The notes under the pieces are model-generated. The model searched no databases, was not told the DNA's origin, and saw nothing but the letters and a program-made list of their open reading frames with translations. DNA of 64,000 nucleotides, taken from assembly GCF_000949385.2 (NCBI RefSeq), contig NZ_JYKO02000001.1, forward strand, positions 4,519,840 through 4,583,839, given 5' to 3'. The translations under genes were made by a program, and so were the position numbers. Below, piece by piece: positions 47,171 through 55,826 of the stretch (position 1 is its first letter; the number at the start of each line of letters is the position of its first letter). Source of the DNA: Pseudomonas sp. LFM046. Its GTDB lineage: Bacteria; Pseudomonadota; Gammaproteobacteria; Pseudomonadales; Pseudomonadaceae.

Positions 47171-47950
47171 TTACTTCTCGACGAAGGCGCGCTCGATCAG
47201 GTAGTCACCCGGCTCACGCATGCGCGGGGAAATCTTCAGACCGAAGCTGTCGAGAACCTCGCTGGTTTCGTCGAGCATGCTCGGGCTGCCGCAGATCATG
47301 GCGCGGTCGTCCTGCGGGTTGATCGGCGGCAGGCCGATGTCCTCGAACAGCTTGCCGCTGCGCATCAGGTCGGTCAGGCGGCCCTGGTTCTCGAACGGCT
47401 CGCGGGTCACGGTGGGGTAGTAGATCAGCTTGTCTTTCACCGCCTCACCGAAGAACTCGTTCTGCGGCAGGTGCTCGGTGATGAATTCGCGATAGGCCAC
47501 TTCGTTCACGTAGCGCACGCCGTGGACCAGGATCACCTTCTCGAAGCGCTCGTAGGTCTCCGGGTCCTGGATCACGCTCATGAAGGGCGCCAGGCCAGTA
47601 CCGGTGCTCAGCAGATAGAGGTGCTTGCCCGGGTTCAGGTCGTCGAGGACCAGGGTGCCGGTGGGCTTCTTGCTGATGACGATCTCGTCGCCTTCCTTCA
47701 GGTGCTGCAGCTGGGAGGTCAGCGGGCCGTCAGGTACCTTGATGCTGAAGAATTCCAGGTGCTCTTCCCAGTTCGGGCTGGCGATGGAATAGGCACGCAT
47801 GAGCGGACGACCATTGGGCTGGTTCAGGCCGATCATGACGAACTGGCCGTTTTCAAAGCGCAGGCCCGGGTCGCGGGTGCACTTGAAGCTGAACAGCGTG
47901 TCGTTCCAGTGATGAACGCTGAGAATGCGCTCGGAATTCATGTTGCTCAT
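47171..47950 (-). CDS. fpr: Ferredoxin/flavodoxin--NADP+ reductase
   Basis: A 259-residue FAD enzyme exchanging electrons between NADPH and ferredoxin or flavodoxin. It has the FAD-binding RAYSIASPNWEEHLEFFSIK, the KPTGTLVLDDL turn, the NADPH loop LLSTGTGLAPFMSVI and MICGSPSMLDETSEVLDSFG, and ends LIERAFVEK. This is the subclass I bacterial Fpr of Pseudomonas. It is divergent from finR, whose product is known to activate fpr under superoxide stress in P. putida. Confidence 0.97.
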   Translation of the reverse strand: MSNMNSERILSVHHWNDTLFSFKCTRDPGLRFENGQFVMIGLNQPNGRPLMRAYSIASPNWEEHLEFFSIKVPDGPLTSQLQHLKEGDEIVISKKPTGTLVLDDLNPGKHLYLLSTGTGLAPFMSVIQDPETYERFEKVILVHGVRYVNEVAYREFITEHLPQNEFFGEAVKDKLIYYPTVTREPFENQGRLTDLMRSGKLFEDIGLPPINPQDDRAMICGSPSMLDETSEVLDSFGLKISPRMREPGDYLIERAFVEK

Positions 47951-48028
47951 TTACGGGGCTCCGAAAGTTCTGAAGTCGCCAGCGCCGGCCAGGGGGCGCA
48001 ATTGCGCGTCATTGTAGTGATAGCCACA

Positions 48029-48056
48029 ATATCTGTTAACTGGATTATCAAGATAT
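48029..48056. promoter_or_regulatory. Inverted repeat in the fpr-finR divergent region
   Basis: ATATC at 48029-48033 and GATAT at 48052-48056 flank an AT-rich centre containing TGTTAAC and TTATCAA. The stretch stands out from the GC-rich surroundings and is where a LysR-type regulator such as FinR would be expected to bind. The exact operator is not determined. Confidence 0.4.
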
Positions 48057-48076
48057 GGGTTATCGGTTATATCGAT

Positions 48077-49003
48077 ATGCGATTTACTCTCCGTCAGCTC
48101 CAGGTATTTGTCGCCGTGACCCAGCAGGGAAACGTCTCCCGCGCTGCCGAACAACTGTCTCTGTCGCAGTCGGCCACCAGCACGTCGATCACCGAACTGG
48201 AACGCCAATCCGGCTGCCAGCTGTTCGACCGTGCGGGCAAGCGCCTCAGCCTCAACGCCCTGGGCCGCCAGTTGCTGCCCCAGGCCGTCGCCCTGCTGGA
48301 CCAGGCCCGCGAGATCGAGGACCTGCTCAACGGCAAAAGCGGATTCGGCTCCCTGGATGTCGGCGCCACCCTTACCGTGGGCAACTACCTGGCCACCCTG
48401 CTGATCGGTGCCTTCATGCAGCGCCACCCGGAGTGCCAGGTGAGCCTGCACGTGCAGAACACGGCGAATATCGTCCAGCAGATCGCCCACTACGAACTTG
48501 ATCTGGGTCTAATCGAAGGCGACTGCCAGCACCCGGATATCGAAGTCCTGCCCTGGGTGGAAGACGAGCTGGTGGTGTTTTGCGCGCCCACGCACCCGCT
48601 GGCCGCGAAAGGCCAGGCGAGCCTGGAGGAATTGAGCCGGGAGGCCTGGGTGCTCCGTGAACAGGGCTCCGGCACGCGACTGACCTTCGACCAGGCCATG
48701 CGCCACCACCCTACCCCGCTGAATGTCCGACTGGAGCTGGAGCACACCGAGGCCATCAAGCGCGCGGTGGAGTCGGGCCTCGGCATCAGCTGCATTTCGC
48801 GCCTGGCCCTGCGCGACGCTTTCCGGCGCGGCAGCCTGGTGCCGGTGGAAACCCCCGGAATCGACCTGCGCCGGCAGTTCTATTTCATCTGGCACCGGCA
48901 GAAATACCAGACCGCAGCGATGCGGGAGTTTCTCGATCAGTGTCGGACGATGACCGCTGGGGTCACGCGCAGCGACGAGATCGTCCTCCCCCCCTTCGCC
49001 TGA
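48077..49003 (+). CDS. finR: LysR-type regulator FinR (fpr-inducing)
   Basis: A 308-residue LTTR. The N-terminal winged helix (MRFTLRQLQVFVAVTQQGNV, then SRAAEQLSLSQSATSTSITE) is followed by the periplasmic-binding-protein-like effector domain (residues about 90-300, with LDVGATLTVGNYLATLLIG and GLGISCISRLALRDAF). ATG 48077 starts exactly at the HTH; the long upstream reading is not plausible. The gene faces away from fpr, the FinR-Fpr arrangement known from P. putida and P. aeruginosa. Confidence 0.92.
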   Translation: MRFTLRQLQVFVAVTQQGNVSRAAEQLSLSQSATSTSITELERQSGCQLFDRAGKRLSLNALGRQLLPQAVALLDQAREIEDLLNGKSGFGSLDVGATLTVGNYLATLLIGAFMQRHPECQVSLHVQNTANIVQQIAHYELDLGLIEGDCQHPDIEVLPWVEDELVVFCAPTHPLAAKGQASLEELSREAWVLREQGSGTRLTFDQAMRHHPTPLNVRLELEHTEAIKRAVESGLGISCISRLALRDAFRRGSLVPVETPGIDLRRQFYFIWHRQKYQTAAMREFLDQCRTMTAGVTRSDEIVLPPFA

Positions 49004-49007
49004 GCCA

Positions 49008-49373
49008 CTATCCGAGAAGAATCGTCGCCCAGACCGCGGTGATGAGCGTCAGTGCGGTGAACTGCGCAGCGCTGCCCATGTCCTTGGCGTTCTTGGACAG
49101 GGGGTGCCGTTCGAGGGAGATGCGGTCGATGGCCGCTTCTACCGCCGAGTTGAGCAGTTCGACAATCAGTGCCAGCAGGCAGGCGCCGATCATCAGGGCG
49201 CGCTCGCCACGGCTGACGTCGAGGAAAAAGGACAGCGGGATCAGCACTGCATTGAGCAGTACCAGTTGGCGGAATGCAGCTTCACCGCTGAAGGCGGCGC
49301 GCAGGCCGTCGAGGGAGTAGCCGGCGGCGTTGAGGATACGTTTGAGGCCGGTCTGGCCTTTGAATGGCGACAT
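49008..49373 (-). CDS. dgkA: Diacylglycerol kinase
   Basis: A 121-residue inner membrane enzyme phosphorylating diacylglycerol to phosphatidic acid. It has an N-terminal amphipathic helix (RILNAAGYSLDGLRAAFSGE with AF-x-E), three membrane helices, and the active-site block LLNSAVEAAIDRIS (E-x-L-N-S-A-[IV]-E). ATG 49373 gives family length; there is little Shine-Dalgarno. It lies 72 nt downstream of erdR, same strand. Confidence 0.93.
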   Translation of the reverse strand: MSPFKGQTGLKRILNAAGYSLDGLRAAFSGEAAFRQLVLLNAVLIPLSFFLDVSRGERALMIGACLLALIVELLNSAVEAAIDRISLERHPLSKNAKDMGSAAQFTALTLITAVWATILLG

Positions 49374-49445
49374 AGGGGACGGGGATGTTGAAGGAAGCGC
49401 GCAGCCTAACGCAACGCGCTTCAAAATTGCGTGAATTGCCCGGCC

Positions 49446-50096
49446 TCAAGCGGACGGAATCGATTCCATCTGTTGCAGCAGCAGCGCGGCCTGGGTGCGG
49501 GTGCGCACATTGAGCTTGCGGAAGATGGCGGTCACGTGAGCCTTCACCGTGGCTTCGGACACATGCAGCTCGAACGCGATCTGCTTGTTCAGGAGCCCTT
49601 CGCAGACCATGGTCAGCACCCGGAACTGCTGGGGCGTCAGGCTGGCGAGCCCTTCGCTGGCGGCCTTGGCCTCGTCCGACAGAACTGGGGCCTCTTCCAA
49701 CTGAGGCGGCCACCAGGTGTCGCCGTCCAGCACGGCGCGCACTGCATTCTGGATGACTTCCAGCGGACTGGACTTGGGAATGAAGCCGCTGGCGCCGAAC
49801 TCGCGAGAGCGGGCAACCACGGACGCTTCTTCCTGGGCGGAGATCATCACCACCGGGATCTGCGGGTACTGGCCACGCAGCAGCACCAGGCCGGAGAAGC
49901 CGTAGGCGCCGGGCATGTTCAGGTCGAGCAGGACCAGGTCCCAGTCCGCGCGCTCGGCCAGGCGAGTCTCCAGTTCGGCGATGCTCGCCGCTTCCACCAG
50001 CCGCACTTCAGGCCCGAGCCCCAAGGTCAGGGCCTGATGCAAAGCGCTGCGGAACAGCGGGTGGTCATCGGCGATGAGAATTTCGTATGAGGCCAT
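49446..50096 (-). CDS. erdR: LuxR-type response regulator ErdR
   Basis: A 216-residue response regulator. The receiver (1-120) has the acidic pair in ILIADDHPLFRSAL, phospho-acceptor Asp in DLVLLDLNMPGAYG, and Lys in GFIPKSSPLEVI. A C-terminal NarL/LuxR HTH follows (LTPQQFRVLTMVCEG, then IAFELHVSEATVKAHVTAIF). Homologues (PA3604 ErdR, AgmR) govern ethanol/acetate and other carbon use. ATG 50096 has AAGGAC 7-8 nt upstream; ATG 50102 is an alternative. Gene order with dgkA is that of PA3603-PA3604. Confidence 0.9.
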   Translation of the reverse strand: MASYEILIADDHPLFRSALHQALTLGLGPEVRLVEAASIAELETRLAERADWDLVLLDLNMPGAYGFSGLVLLRGQYPQIPVVMISAQEEASVVARSREFGASGFIPKSSPLEVIQNAVRAVLDGDTWWPPQLEEAPVLSDEAKAASEGLASLTPQQFRVLTMVCEGLLNKQIAFELHVSEATVKAHVTAIFRKLNVRTRTQAALLLQQMESIPSA

Positions 50097-50297
50097 GGGC
50101 ATGTCCTTTTTGTATTGGGCCCAGACACGCCTCCCGGTGGGTGAGAGAGGCATTTCAGCACGACGGGGTACGCCGGCCAGGCCCGAAGCTTGATACGGGC
50201 AGACCGTAAAGCGGCGCTCAGAATGCCGACCCGTAACGGGGTGGTCAAGTCGCGTGCTTTACGGCAAAGTTCCGAGCTTTTCCCGCCGAGAACTACC

Positions 50298-51203
50298 ATG
50301 CGAAGCCAAGCACTGCGCGCCGATATCCTGATGCTGATCACCGCCGCTATCTGGGGTGCAGCCTTCGTTGCCCAGCGCCTGGGTATGGATGCGGTCGGCC
50401 CCTTCCTCTATACCGGCCTGCGCTTCACCCTTGGCGCCCTGATCCTCCTGCCGCTTCTCCTGGTCCTGCCCAAACCGGCAGTCAAGCAACCGTTCAACCG
50501 TGGGATGCTGCTGGGCGGACTGCTGATGGGCCTGGCGCTATCCCTGGGGATCAACCTGCAACAGGTGGGACTGCTATTCACCAGCGTCACCAACTCCGGC
50601 TTCATTACCGGTCTCTACGTCATCATCGTGCCGCTGCTGGGCCTCTTGCTCGGCCACCGCACCGGCATGGGCACCTGGCTGGGCGCCTGCCTGGCGGTGG
50701 CGGGGATGTTCCTGCTCAGTGTCGGCGAAGGTTTCCAGGTGGCTTCCGGCGACTGGCTGCAACTGGCCGGCGCCTGCGTCTGGGGCGTGCATGTGCTGCT
50801 GGTGGGCTTCTTCGCCAGCCGTTATGACCCGATCCGCCTGGCTATCCTGCAATTCGCCGTCTGTGCGGTGGTGAGCCTGATCCTGGCTATGGTGTTCGAA
50901 GAGATCAAAGCCGACGCCATCCTCCAGGCCGGCCCGGCCATCCTCTACGGCGGTGTGATCGCTGTCGCTATCGGCTACACCCTGCAGGTGGTTGCGCAGC
51001 GACACGCCATCGCCTCCCACGCCGCCATCATCCTCTCCCTGGAGGCGGTCTTCGCCGCCATCGCCGGGGCCCTGTTGCTGGATGAATCCCTGCATACCCG
51101 TGGCTACATCGGCTGCGCCCTGATGTTCACCGGCATGCTGGTGGCCCAACTCTGGCCGCAGAAGGAAGAAGCCCAGGAAGCCCCCGCCAAGGCAGAGGCC
51201 TGA
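50298..51203 (+). CDS. EamA/DMT superfamily transporter
   Basis: A 301-residue inner membrane protein with ten hydrophobic segments in two EamA repeats: ADILMLITAAIWGAAFVAQR at the start, then GLYVIIVPLLGLLLGHR, and in the second half LQLAGACVWGVHVLLVGFFA and AAIILSLEAVFAAIAGALLL. Members export metabolites or amino acids; substrate unknown. ATG 50298 starts the first repeat. Convergent and adjacent (no gap) with the DTW-domain gene. Confidence 0.9.
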   Translation: MRSQALRADILMLITAAIWGAAFVAQRLGMDAVGPFLYTGLRFTLGALILLPLLLVLPKPAVKQPFNRGMLLGGLLMGLALSLGINLQQVGLLFTSVTNSGFITGLYVIIVPLLGLLLGHRTGMGTWLGACLAVAGMFLLSVGEGFQVASGDWLQLAGACVWGVHVLLVGFFASRYDPIRLAILQFAVCAVVSLILAMVFEEIKADAILQAGPAILYGGVIAVAIGYTLQVVAQRHAIASHAAIILSLEAVFAAIAGALLLDESLHTRGYIGCALMFTGMLVAQLWPQKEEAQEAPAKAEA

Positions 51204-51914
51204 TCAGAGAAACGCCCGCAGTGCCTGATGCGCAGGGCTCGCCTCATCCAGGGGCTGGGCCCGCTTGGCGCCGAGATAGCGCTCGGTGAAGACGTCCAGG
51301 TAGGCATTCAGCGCGCCACCGGCTTGTTCATCGCCGGCCAGTTCCAGGCACAGTGCCCCCACTTCGGCGGTACACAGGTGCTCGTCACGCTTGGAGCGGC
51401 GCAGGCGATAGCGGGAGATCTGCTCCGGCGTCAGGCTGAGCACCGGGAAGCGGTCAAGGTAGGGGCTCTTGCGGAACATCTTGCGCGCTTCGGTCCAGGT
51501 GGCATCCAGCAGGATGAACAGCGGCCGCTTGCCCTCTTCCACCTCCACCCGGTCCACCACTCGCTCAGGCTCGGCGTACTCGCCGGGGAACACCAGATAG
51601 GGCTGCCACTGCGGATCGTCCAGCAGCGCCAGCAGCGCCTCGTCCACTTCAGTGCGCGCCCAGCCGAACGCCCAGGTATCGGGCACGAGATCGGCGATCA
51701 GCCAGCCGGTGTTGCTCGGTTTCAAGGGCTCGGAGTAGTACATCAGCAGGCACACCCCCGACCTCACCGGGACCTTGGGGCGCAGTGCGCAGAAGCAGTA
51801 GTCGAAGGCCACCCGGCACTCCGGGCAACGCTGCGCCCGCGAGCCGCGGGCAACGAAGGGACGGGTACTGCGCGCAATGCATTCTGCGCGCAGATGGAAG
51901 ACGGCATGACTCAT
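51204..51914 (-). CDS. tapT: DTW domain tRNA-uridine aminocarboxypropyltransferase
   Basis: A 236-residue enzyme of the TapT/DTWD family, which adds the 3-amino-3-carboxypropyl group from SAM to U47 of tRNA (acp3U). The family motif D-x-T-W appears as LLDATWTEARKMF. An N-terminal zinc-site pattern RCPECRVAFDYCFC carries four cysteines. The rest (LMYYSEPLKPSNTGWLIADL, SRYRLRRSKRDEHLCTAEVG) is typical. The gene symbol is by family resemblance to E. coli YfiP/TapT. Confidence 0.88.
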   Translation of the reverse strand: MSHAVFHLRAECIARSTRPFVARGSRAQRCPECRVAFDYCFCALRPKVPVRSGVCLLMYYSEPLKPSNTGWLIADLVPDTWAFGWARTEVDEALLALLDDPQWQPYLVFPGEYAEPERVVDRVEVEEGKRPLFILLDATWTEARKMFRKSPYLDRFPVLSLTPEQISRYRLRRSKRDEHLCTAEVGALCLELAGDEQAGGALNAYLDVFTERYLGAKRAQPLDEASPAHQALRAFL

Positions 51915-52240
51915 GGATTCGAATGGCGGGCTGCTGATGGGCGTGGACTGGATTCAGGGGCGCCTGGAGTGGCGACCGCCTAGTGTAACGCGGCCGTCCC
52001 TGCCGGAGGTTCCGTCCCGACCAATCAGAAGCAGCGATTGAGCAGCAGACCGACGATGGGGTAGACCCGACGTGTTCCGCCCGTGGGTGACACCAGCGAC
52101 CCGGAGTCGCGGATTCGCCGCTTGATCTCGTTGCCCAGCTTGTTCAGGATTCGCGCTCGATTGGCCTGCCCCTGCACAATGTGCAGGTGAACGATGGGCA
52201 GTACGCCCGGTCAAAGGCTTCCACGTTTCAGGAGACTCCC
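51915..52240. other. Intergenic region with a possible short minus-strand ORF
   Basis: About 325 bases between the DTW gene and the PA3611-like gene. Apart from the short ORF listed separately at 52025-52177, there is only TCAGGAGACTCCC ahead of the next ATG. No terminator is evident. Confidence 0.5.
52025..52177 (-). CDS. Possible 50-residue ORF (GTG start)
   Basis: The frame reads VQGQANRARILNKLGNEIKR, continues RRIRDSGSLVSPTGGTRR and ends VYPIVGLLLNRCF. The composition is protein-like and basic. The only usable starts are GTG 52177 or a CTG further upstream, and no good ribosome binding site is present. It may be a remnant of a longer gene or a chance frame; no family recognised. Confidence 0.25.
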   Translation of the reverse strand: MQGQANRARILNKLGNEIKRRIRDSGSLVSPTGGTRRVYPIVGLLLNRCF

Positions 52241-52654
52241 ATGTCGCGCTTCATCGCCCTCACCCTCGGTATCATCCTGCCCCTAGGCGTGCAGGCCGCG
52301 TCGCTCAAGGACTACGAGCGGAGCAAGATGCTCGACAAGGTCGCCAAGGAGAGCAGCGCCGGCACGCCCCGCGCGATCAACGAAGACATCCTCGACCAGG
52401 GCTACACGGTGGATGGCAATGAACTGGTTAACCACCTCAGCGTTCGGGCGGCCCACGCCGCGCAGATGCGCGCCAATCCGGACTCAGTGCGCGCCCAACT
52501 GGGCGCCAGCGTCTGCCGCAACACCGGCTACCGCCAACTGCTCGCGCGTGGCGCCGGCCTGCGCTACGAGTTCACCGAGTACAAGACCAATCGCCCGGTG
52601 ACCACCGAACGCTTCACCGCTCCGGATTGCGGCCTCAAGGCCAAGTCCAACTGA
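52241..52654 (+). CDS. PA3611-family exported protein (quorum-sensing-regulated virulence factor family)
   Basis: A 137-residue protein with a signal peptide (MSRFIALTLGIILPLGVQA). The mature part SLKDYERSKMLDKVAKESSA, GTPRAINEDILDQGYTVDG, then NHLSVRAAHAAQMRANPDSV and CRNTGYRQLLARGAGLRYEF matches the P. aeruginosa PA3611 family, whose members are quorum-sensing controlled and structurally known but of unclear function. Two cysteines (ASVCRNTG, APDCGLK) may form a disulfide. ATG 52241 follows AGGAGACTCCC. Confidence 0.88.
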   Translation: MSRFIALTLGIILPLGVQAASLKDYERSKMLDKVAKESSAGTPRAINEDILDQGYTVDGNELVNHLSVRAAHAAQMRANPDSVRAQLGASVCRNTGYRQLLARGAGLRYEFTEYKTNRPVTTERFTAPDCGLKAKSN

Positions 52655-52659
52655 CCCCT

Positions 52660-52842
52660 TCAGCCCAGCGGCTCATCCGCTGCGCGCAAGTCGGCGAGCA
52701 GCGCTTCCATGTAAGGTGAGCGCTGCAGCCCCTCCACCAGGCGACGCCGATACTCCTCCTCCACCGTCAGGCCCTTTTTCTCGGCGACCTGCTGCAACTG
52801 CTGGTATTGCTCCGTCTCAAGCTCCAGTTCAACCCGCGGCAT
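52660..52842 (-). CDS. Small protein, 60 aa, unknown
   Basis: Reads MPRVELELETEQYQQLQQVA and continues KKGLTVEEEYRRRLVEGLQR. The start (beta strand then helix) resembles ribbon-helix-helix proteins, but the match is weak. ATG 52842 has GGAGGTGC upstream, supporting translation. Convergent with the PA3611-like gene, 5-nt gap. Confidence 0.72.
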   Translation of the reverse strand: MPRVELELETEQYQQLQQVAEKKGLTVEEEYRRRLVEGLQRSPYMEALLADLRAADEPLG

Positions 52843-53069
52843 GGCTGCACCTCCATCCTGGTTCGTTCCAGCCTCCGGCAGCATAGGCCAGCGCCCACGG
52901 GCCGGCAGCAATATTCCGGACACGTCGACACGCTTCATTTACCTGGAGGCGAACTGGAAAAGATCGGGTCGCTGCCGCAAGCTGTAGTTGAGCGGCTCGA
53001 CTGGGTCGCCCGGATTACGGACCCGGCCAGCAGAGCTGCTCTGAGTAGTTGATGAGCAAGGAGAAAGCT

Positions 53070-54149
53070 ATGCCCTATGATCCGGACGACTACCTTTCCC
53101 GGCACTTCCAGACCAGTGGGATCGACCTCACCCAGAAGGTCGACGAACTGATCAACCTGACCGTCCCCAGTGGCAGTCCGAACCTGGCGCTCTACCGCGA
53201 AATGCTGATCACCGTGGTGCGCATGGCCCAGGCCGACCGCAATCGCTGGGACGCCAAGATCATGTTGCAGACCCTGCGTGAGATGGAGCACGCCTTCAGC
53301 GTCCTGGAACAGTTCAAGCGGCGCCGCAAGGTCACGGTATTCGGCTCGGCCCGTACCCCGGAAGGCCACCCGATCTACACGCTGGCCCGCCAATTGGGCG
53401 CGGAACTGGCCAAGCGCGACCTGATGGTGATCACCGGCGCCGGCGGCGGCATCATGGCCGCGGCCCACGAAGGCGCGGGCCTCGAGAACAGCCTGGGCCT
53501 GAACATCACCCTGCCCTTCGAGCAACACGCCAACACCACAGTGGACGGCACCGAGCATCTCCTGTCGTTCCACTTTTTCTTCGTGCGCAAGCTGTTCTTC
53601 GTCAAGGAAGCCGACGCGCTGGTGCTCTGCCCCGGTGGTTTCGGCACCCTGGACGAAGCGCTGGAAGTGTTGACCCTGATCCAGACCGGCAAGAGCCCGG
53701 TGGTGCCTGTCGTGCTGCTGGACGAGCCGGACGGCAGCTACTGGGAAGACGCCATCGGCTTCCTTCACGAGCAACTGGAGCGCAATCGCTACATCCTGCC
53801 CAGCGACATGAACCTGATGCGTCTGGTCCGCAACGCCGATGAAGCGGCTGCCGAGATTGCCCAGTTCTATCGCAACTACCACTCCAGCCGCTGGCTGAAG
53901 AACAGCTTTGTGATTCGCATGAATCACTCACTCAGCGAACGGGCATTGGGCCAGATTCGGGAACAGTTTGCCGACCTCTGCCTGGAGGGCGACTTCAGCC
54001 AACAGGCCTATCACGAATCGGAAAAGGACGAACCGGAGTTCAGCGAACTGATCCGCCTGGCGTTCCGCTTCAACGGCCGTGACCATGGCCGTCTGCGCGA
54101 ACTCATCGACTTCATCAACTTGCCGCAACACTGGGCCGACAAAGCCTGA
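53070..54149 (+). CDS. LOG-family (TIGR00730-like) protein
   Basis: A 359-residue protein with a Rossmann-like LOG domain: KVTVFGSARTPEGHPIYTLA, MVITGAGGGIMAAAHEGAGL, and ALVLCPGGFGTLDEALEVLT (PGGxGTxxE motif). It carries extra N-terminal (about 85 residues) and C-terminal extensions. Many LOG proteins are nucleotide 5'-monophosphate ribohydrolases (PpnN, cytokinin-activating type); the substrate here is unproven. ATG 53070 follows AAGGAGAAAGC; ATG 53049 or 53052 has a worse site. Confidence 0.9.
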   Translation: MPYDPDDYLSRHFQTSGIDLTQKVDELINLTVPSGSPNLALYREMLITVVRMAQADRNRWDAKIMLQTLREMEHAFSVLEQFKRRRKVTVFGSARTPEGHPIYTLARQLGAELAKRDLMVITGAGGGIMAAAHEGAGLENSLGLNITLPFEQHANTTVDGTEHLLSFHFFFVRKLFFVKEADALVLCPGGFGTLDEALEVLTLIQTGKSPVVPVVLLDEPDGSYWEDAIGFLHEQLERNRYILPSDMNLMRLVRNADEAAAEIAQFYRNYHSSRWLKNSFVIRMNHSLSERALGQIREQFADLCLEGDFSQQAYHESEKDEPEFSELIRLAFRFNGRDHGRLRELIDFINLPQHWADKA

Positions 54150-54178
54150 TCCGGAATTCCGGACATCCGCCAGCAATC

Positions 54179-54202
54179 AGCCATGCGCAGCCGCGCATGG
54201 CT
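54179..54202. terminator. Hairpin between the LOG gene and recX
   Basis: AGCCATGCGC-AGCC-GCGCATGGCT, a perfect 10-bp stem in the gap between convergent genes. No T-run. Confidence 0.5.
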
Positions 54203-54223
54203 CAAGGCTGCCTACCAGGATCG

Positions 54224-54688
54224 TCAGTCGTCGGGATTGCCGCGCAGGAGACGGCTGATCATCTCCATGGGATAGCCACGGTAGGCAAGGAATCGGCCCT
54301 GCTGGGCACGCTCACGGGCGTCCTGGGGTTGCCGGCCGCTGAACTTGCGGCGCCACACTTCGCGCAGCTGTTCGCTCCAGTCGATATCAGCCTCGCGCAG
54401 GGCCTGATCGATATCGCCACGTGGCAGCCCGCGCTGGGCCAACTCCTCACGGATACGCTGGGGACCGTAGCCACCACGGGCACGACTGGCGATGAAGCTT
54501 TCCAGATAACGGGATTCGGAGAGCAGGCCCTCTTCCGCCAAGCGGTCAAGGGCGCTGTCGATCAACTCGGGAGGAGCGCCGCGCTGACGCAGCTTGCGCG
54601 TCAGCTCGACTCGCCCGTGTTCGCGCTGCGCCAGCAGATCCATGGCGGCCCGCCGCACCGCAGCGGGGCTGTCGAGCACGACGGGCAT
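54224..54688 (-). CDS. recX: Recombination regulatory protein RecX
   Basis: A 154-residue helical protein that binds RecA filaments and limits their activity. Conserved parts are [60 protein letters not shown]. It follows recA by 7 nt on the same strand and is expected to be expressed by read-through from recA, as in most proteobacteria. Confidence 0.94.
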   Translation of the reverse strand: MPVVLDSPAAVRRAAMDLLAQREHGRVELTRKLRQRGAPPELIDSALDRLAEEGLLSESRYLESFIASRARGGYGPQRIREELAQRGLPRGDIDQALREADIDWSEQLREVWRRKFSGRQPQDARERAQQGRFLAYRGYPMEMISRLLRGNPDD

Positions 54689-54695
54689 GGGAGGA

Positions 54696-55739
54696 TCAGA
54701 GGTCTACGTCGGCCAGGTCATCGACCGAGGCAGTCGACTTGCTGGCGGCGGAGTCGACCAGCAGCTTCTCGCGGATGATCTTCTCGATGGCGCTGCCGAC
54801 TTCCGGATTGTCTTCCAGGTACTTGGCGGCATTCGCCTTGCCCTGGCCGATCTTGTTGCCCTGGTAGCTGTACCAGGCACCGGACTTCTCTACCAGGCCC
54901 AGCTGAACACCCAGGTCGATGATCTCGCCGGTACGGTAGATACCCTTGCCGTACATGATCTGGAACTCGGCCTGGCGGAAGGGCGGAGCCACCTTGTTCT
55001 TCACGACCTTGACGCGGGTTTCGCTGCCCACGACTTCCTCACCCTCTTTCACCGCGCCGGTACGGCGGATGTCGAGACGCACGGAGGCGTAGAACTTCAG
55101 AGCGTTACCACCAGTAGTGGTTTCGGGGTTGCCGAACATCACGCCAATCTTCATACGGATCTGGTTGATGAAGATGACCAGGCAGTTGGCGTTCTTGATG
55201 TTGCCGGTGATCTTGCGCAGAGCCTGGGACATCAGACGCGCTTGCAGGCCAACGTGGGAGTCGCCCATCTCACCTTCGATTTCAGCCTTGGGTACCAGAG
55301 CCGCCACGGAGTCGACGATGATCACGTCGACCGCATTGGAACGCACCAGCATGTCGGTGATTTCCAGGGCCTGTTCACCGGTGTCCGGCTGGGAGACCAG
55401 GAGGTCGTCCACATTGACACCGAGCTTGCCGGCGTAGTCCGGGTCCAGCGCGTGTTCAGCGTCGACGAAGGCGCAGGTGGCGCCCTGCTTCTGGGCTTCG
55501 GCGATGACAGAGAGGGTCAGTGTGGTCTTACCGGAGGATTCGGGACCGTAGATCTCGACGATACGGCCTTTCGGCAGACCGCCGATGCCGAGGGCGATGT
55601 CCAAACCCAGGGATCCGGTGGAGATAGCCGGAATGGCCTGGCGGTCGTGGTCGCCCATGCGCATGACCGCGCCCTTGCCGAACTGCTTCTCGATCTGGCC
55701 CAGGGCAGCAGCCAAGGCGCGCTTCTTGTTCTCGTCCAT
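54696..55739 (-). CDS. recA: Recombinase RecA
   Basis: A 347-residue ATP-dependent strand-exchange protein and LexA co-protease. It has Walker [11 protein letters not shown] (about residues 66-75), the MAW/L1 region, and loop L2 [21 protein letters not shown] short acidic C-terminus (DDLADVDL) follows. ATG 55739 is the family start [21 protein letters not shown] LexA-type SOS box lies about 45-60 nt upstream. Confidence 0.99.
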   Translation of the reverse strand: MDENKKRALAAALGQIEKQFGKGAVMRMGDHDRQAIPAISTGSLGLDIALGIGGLPKGRIVEIYGPESSGKTTLTLSVIAEAQKQGATCAFVDAEHALDPDYAGKLGVNVDDLLVSQPDTGEQALEITDMLVRSNAVDVIIVDSVAALVPKAEIEGEMGDSHVGLQARLMSQALRKITGNIKNANCLVIFINQIRMKIGVMFGNPETTTGGNALKFYASVRLDIRRTGAVKEGEEVVGSETRVKVVKNKVAPPFRQAEFQIMYGKGIYRTGEIIDLGVQLGLVEKSGAWYSYQGNKIGQGKANAAKYLEDNPEVGSAIEKIIREKLLVDSAASKSTASVDDLADVDL

Positions 55740-55783
55740 TGAAGTCCTCACTAAAATCAAGAGGGCCTGGCGGCCACCAACAA

Positions 55784-55799
55784 CTGTATAAGTAGCCAG
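55784..55799 (-). promoter_or_regulatory. LexA (SOS) box upstream of recA
   Basis: On the minus strand CTGGCTACTTATACAG; the complement is CTGT-N8-CCAG, one mismatch from CTGT-N8-ACAG. Its position 45-60 nt ahead of the recA ATG fits direct LexA repression. Confidence 0.8.
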
Positions 55800-55826
55800 T
55801 ATTATTCCATAGGGCAAGTCGCTCGC

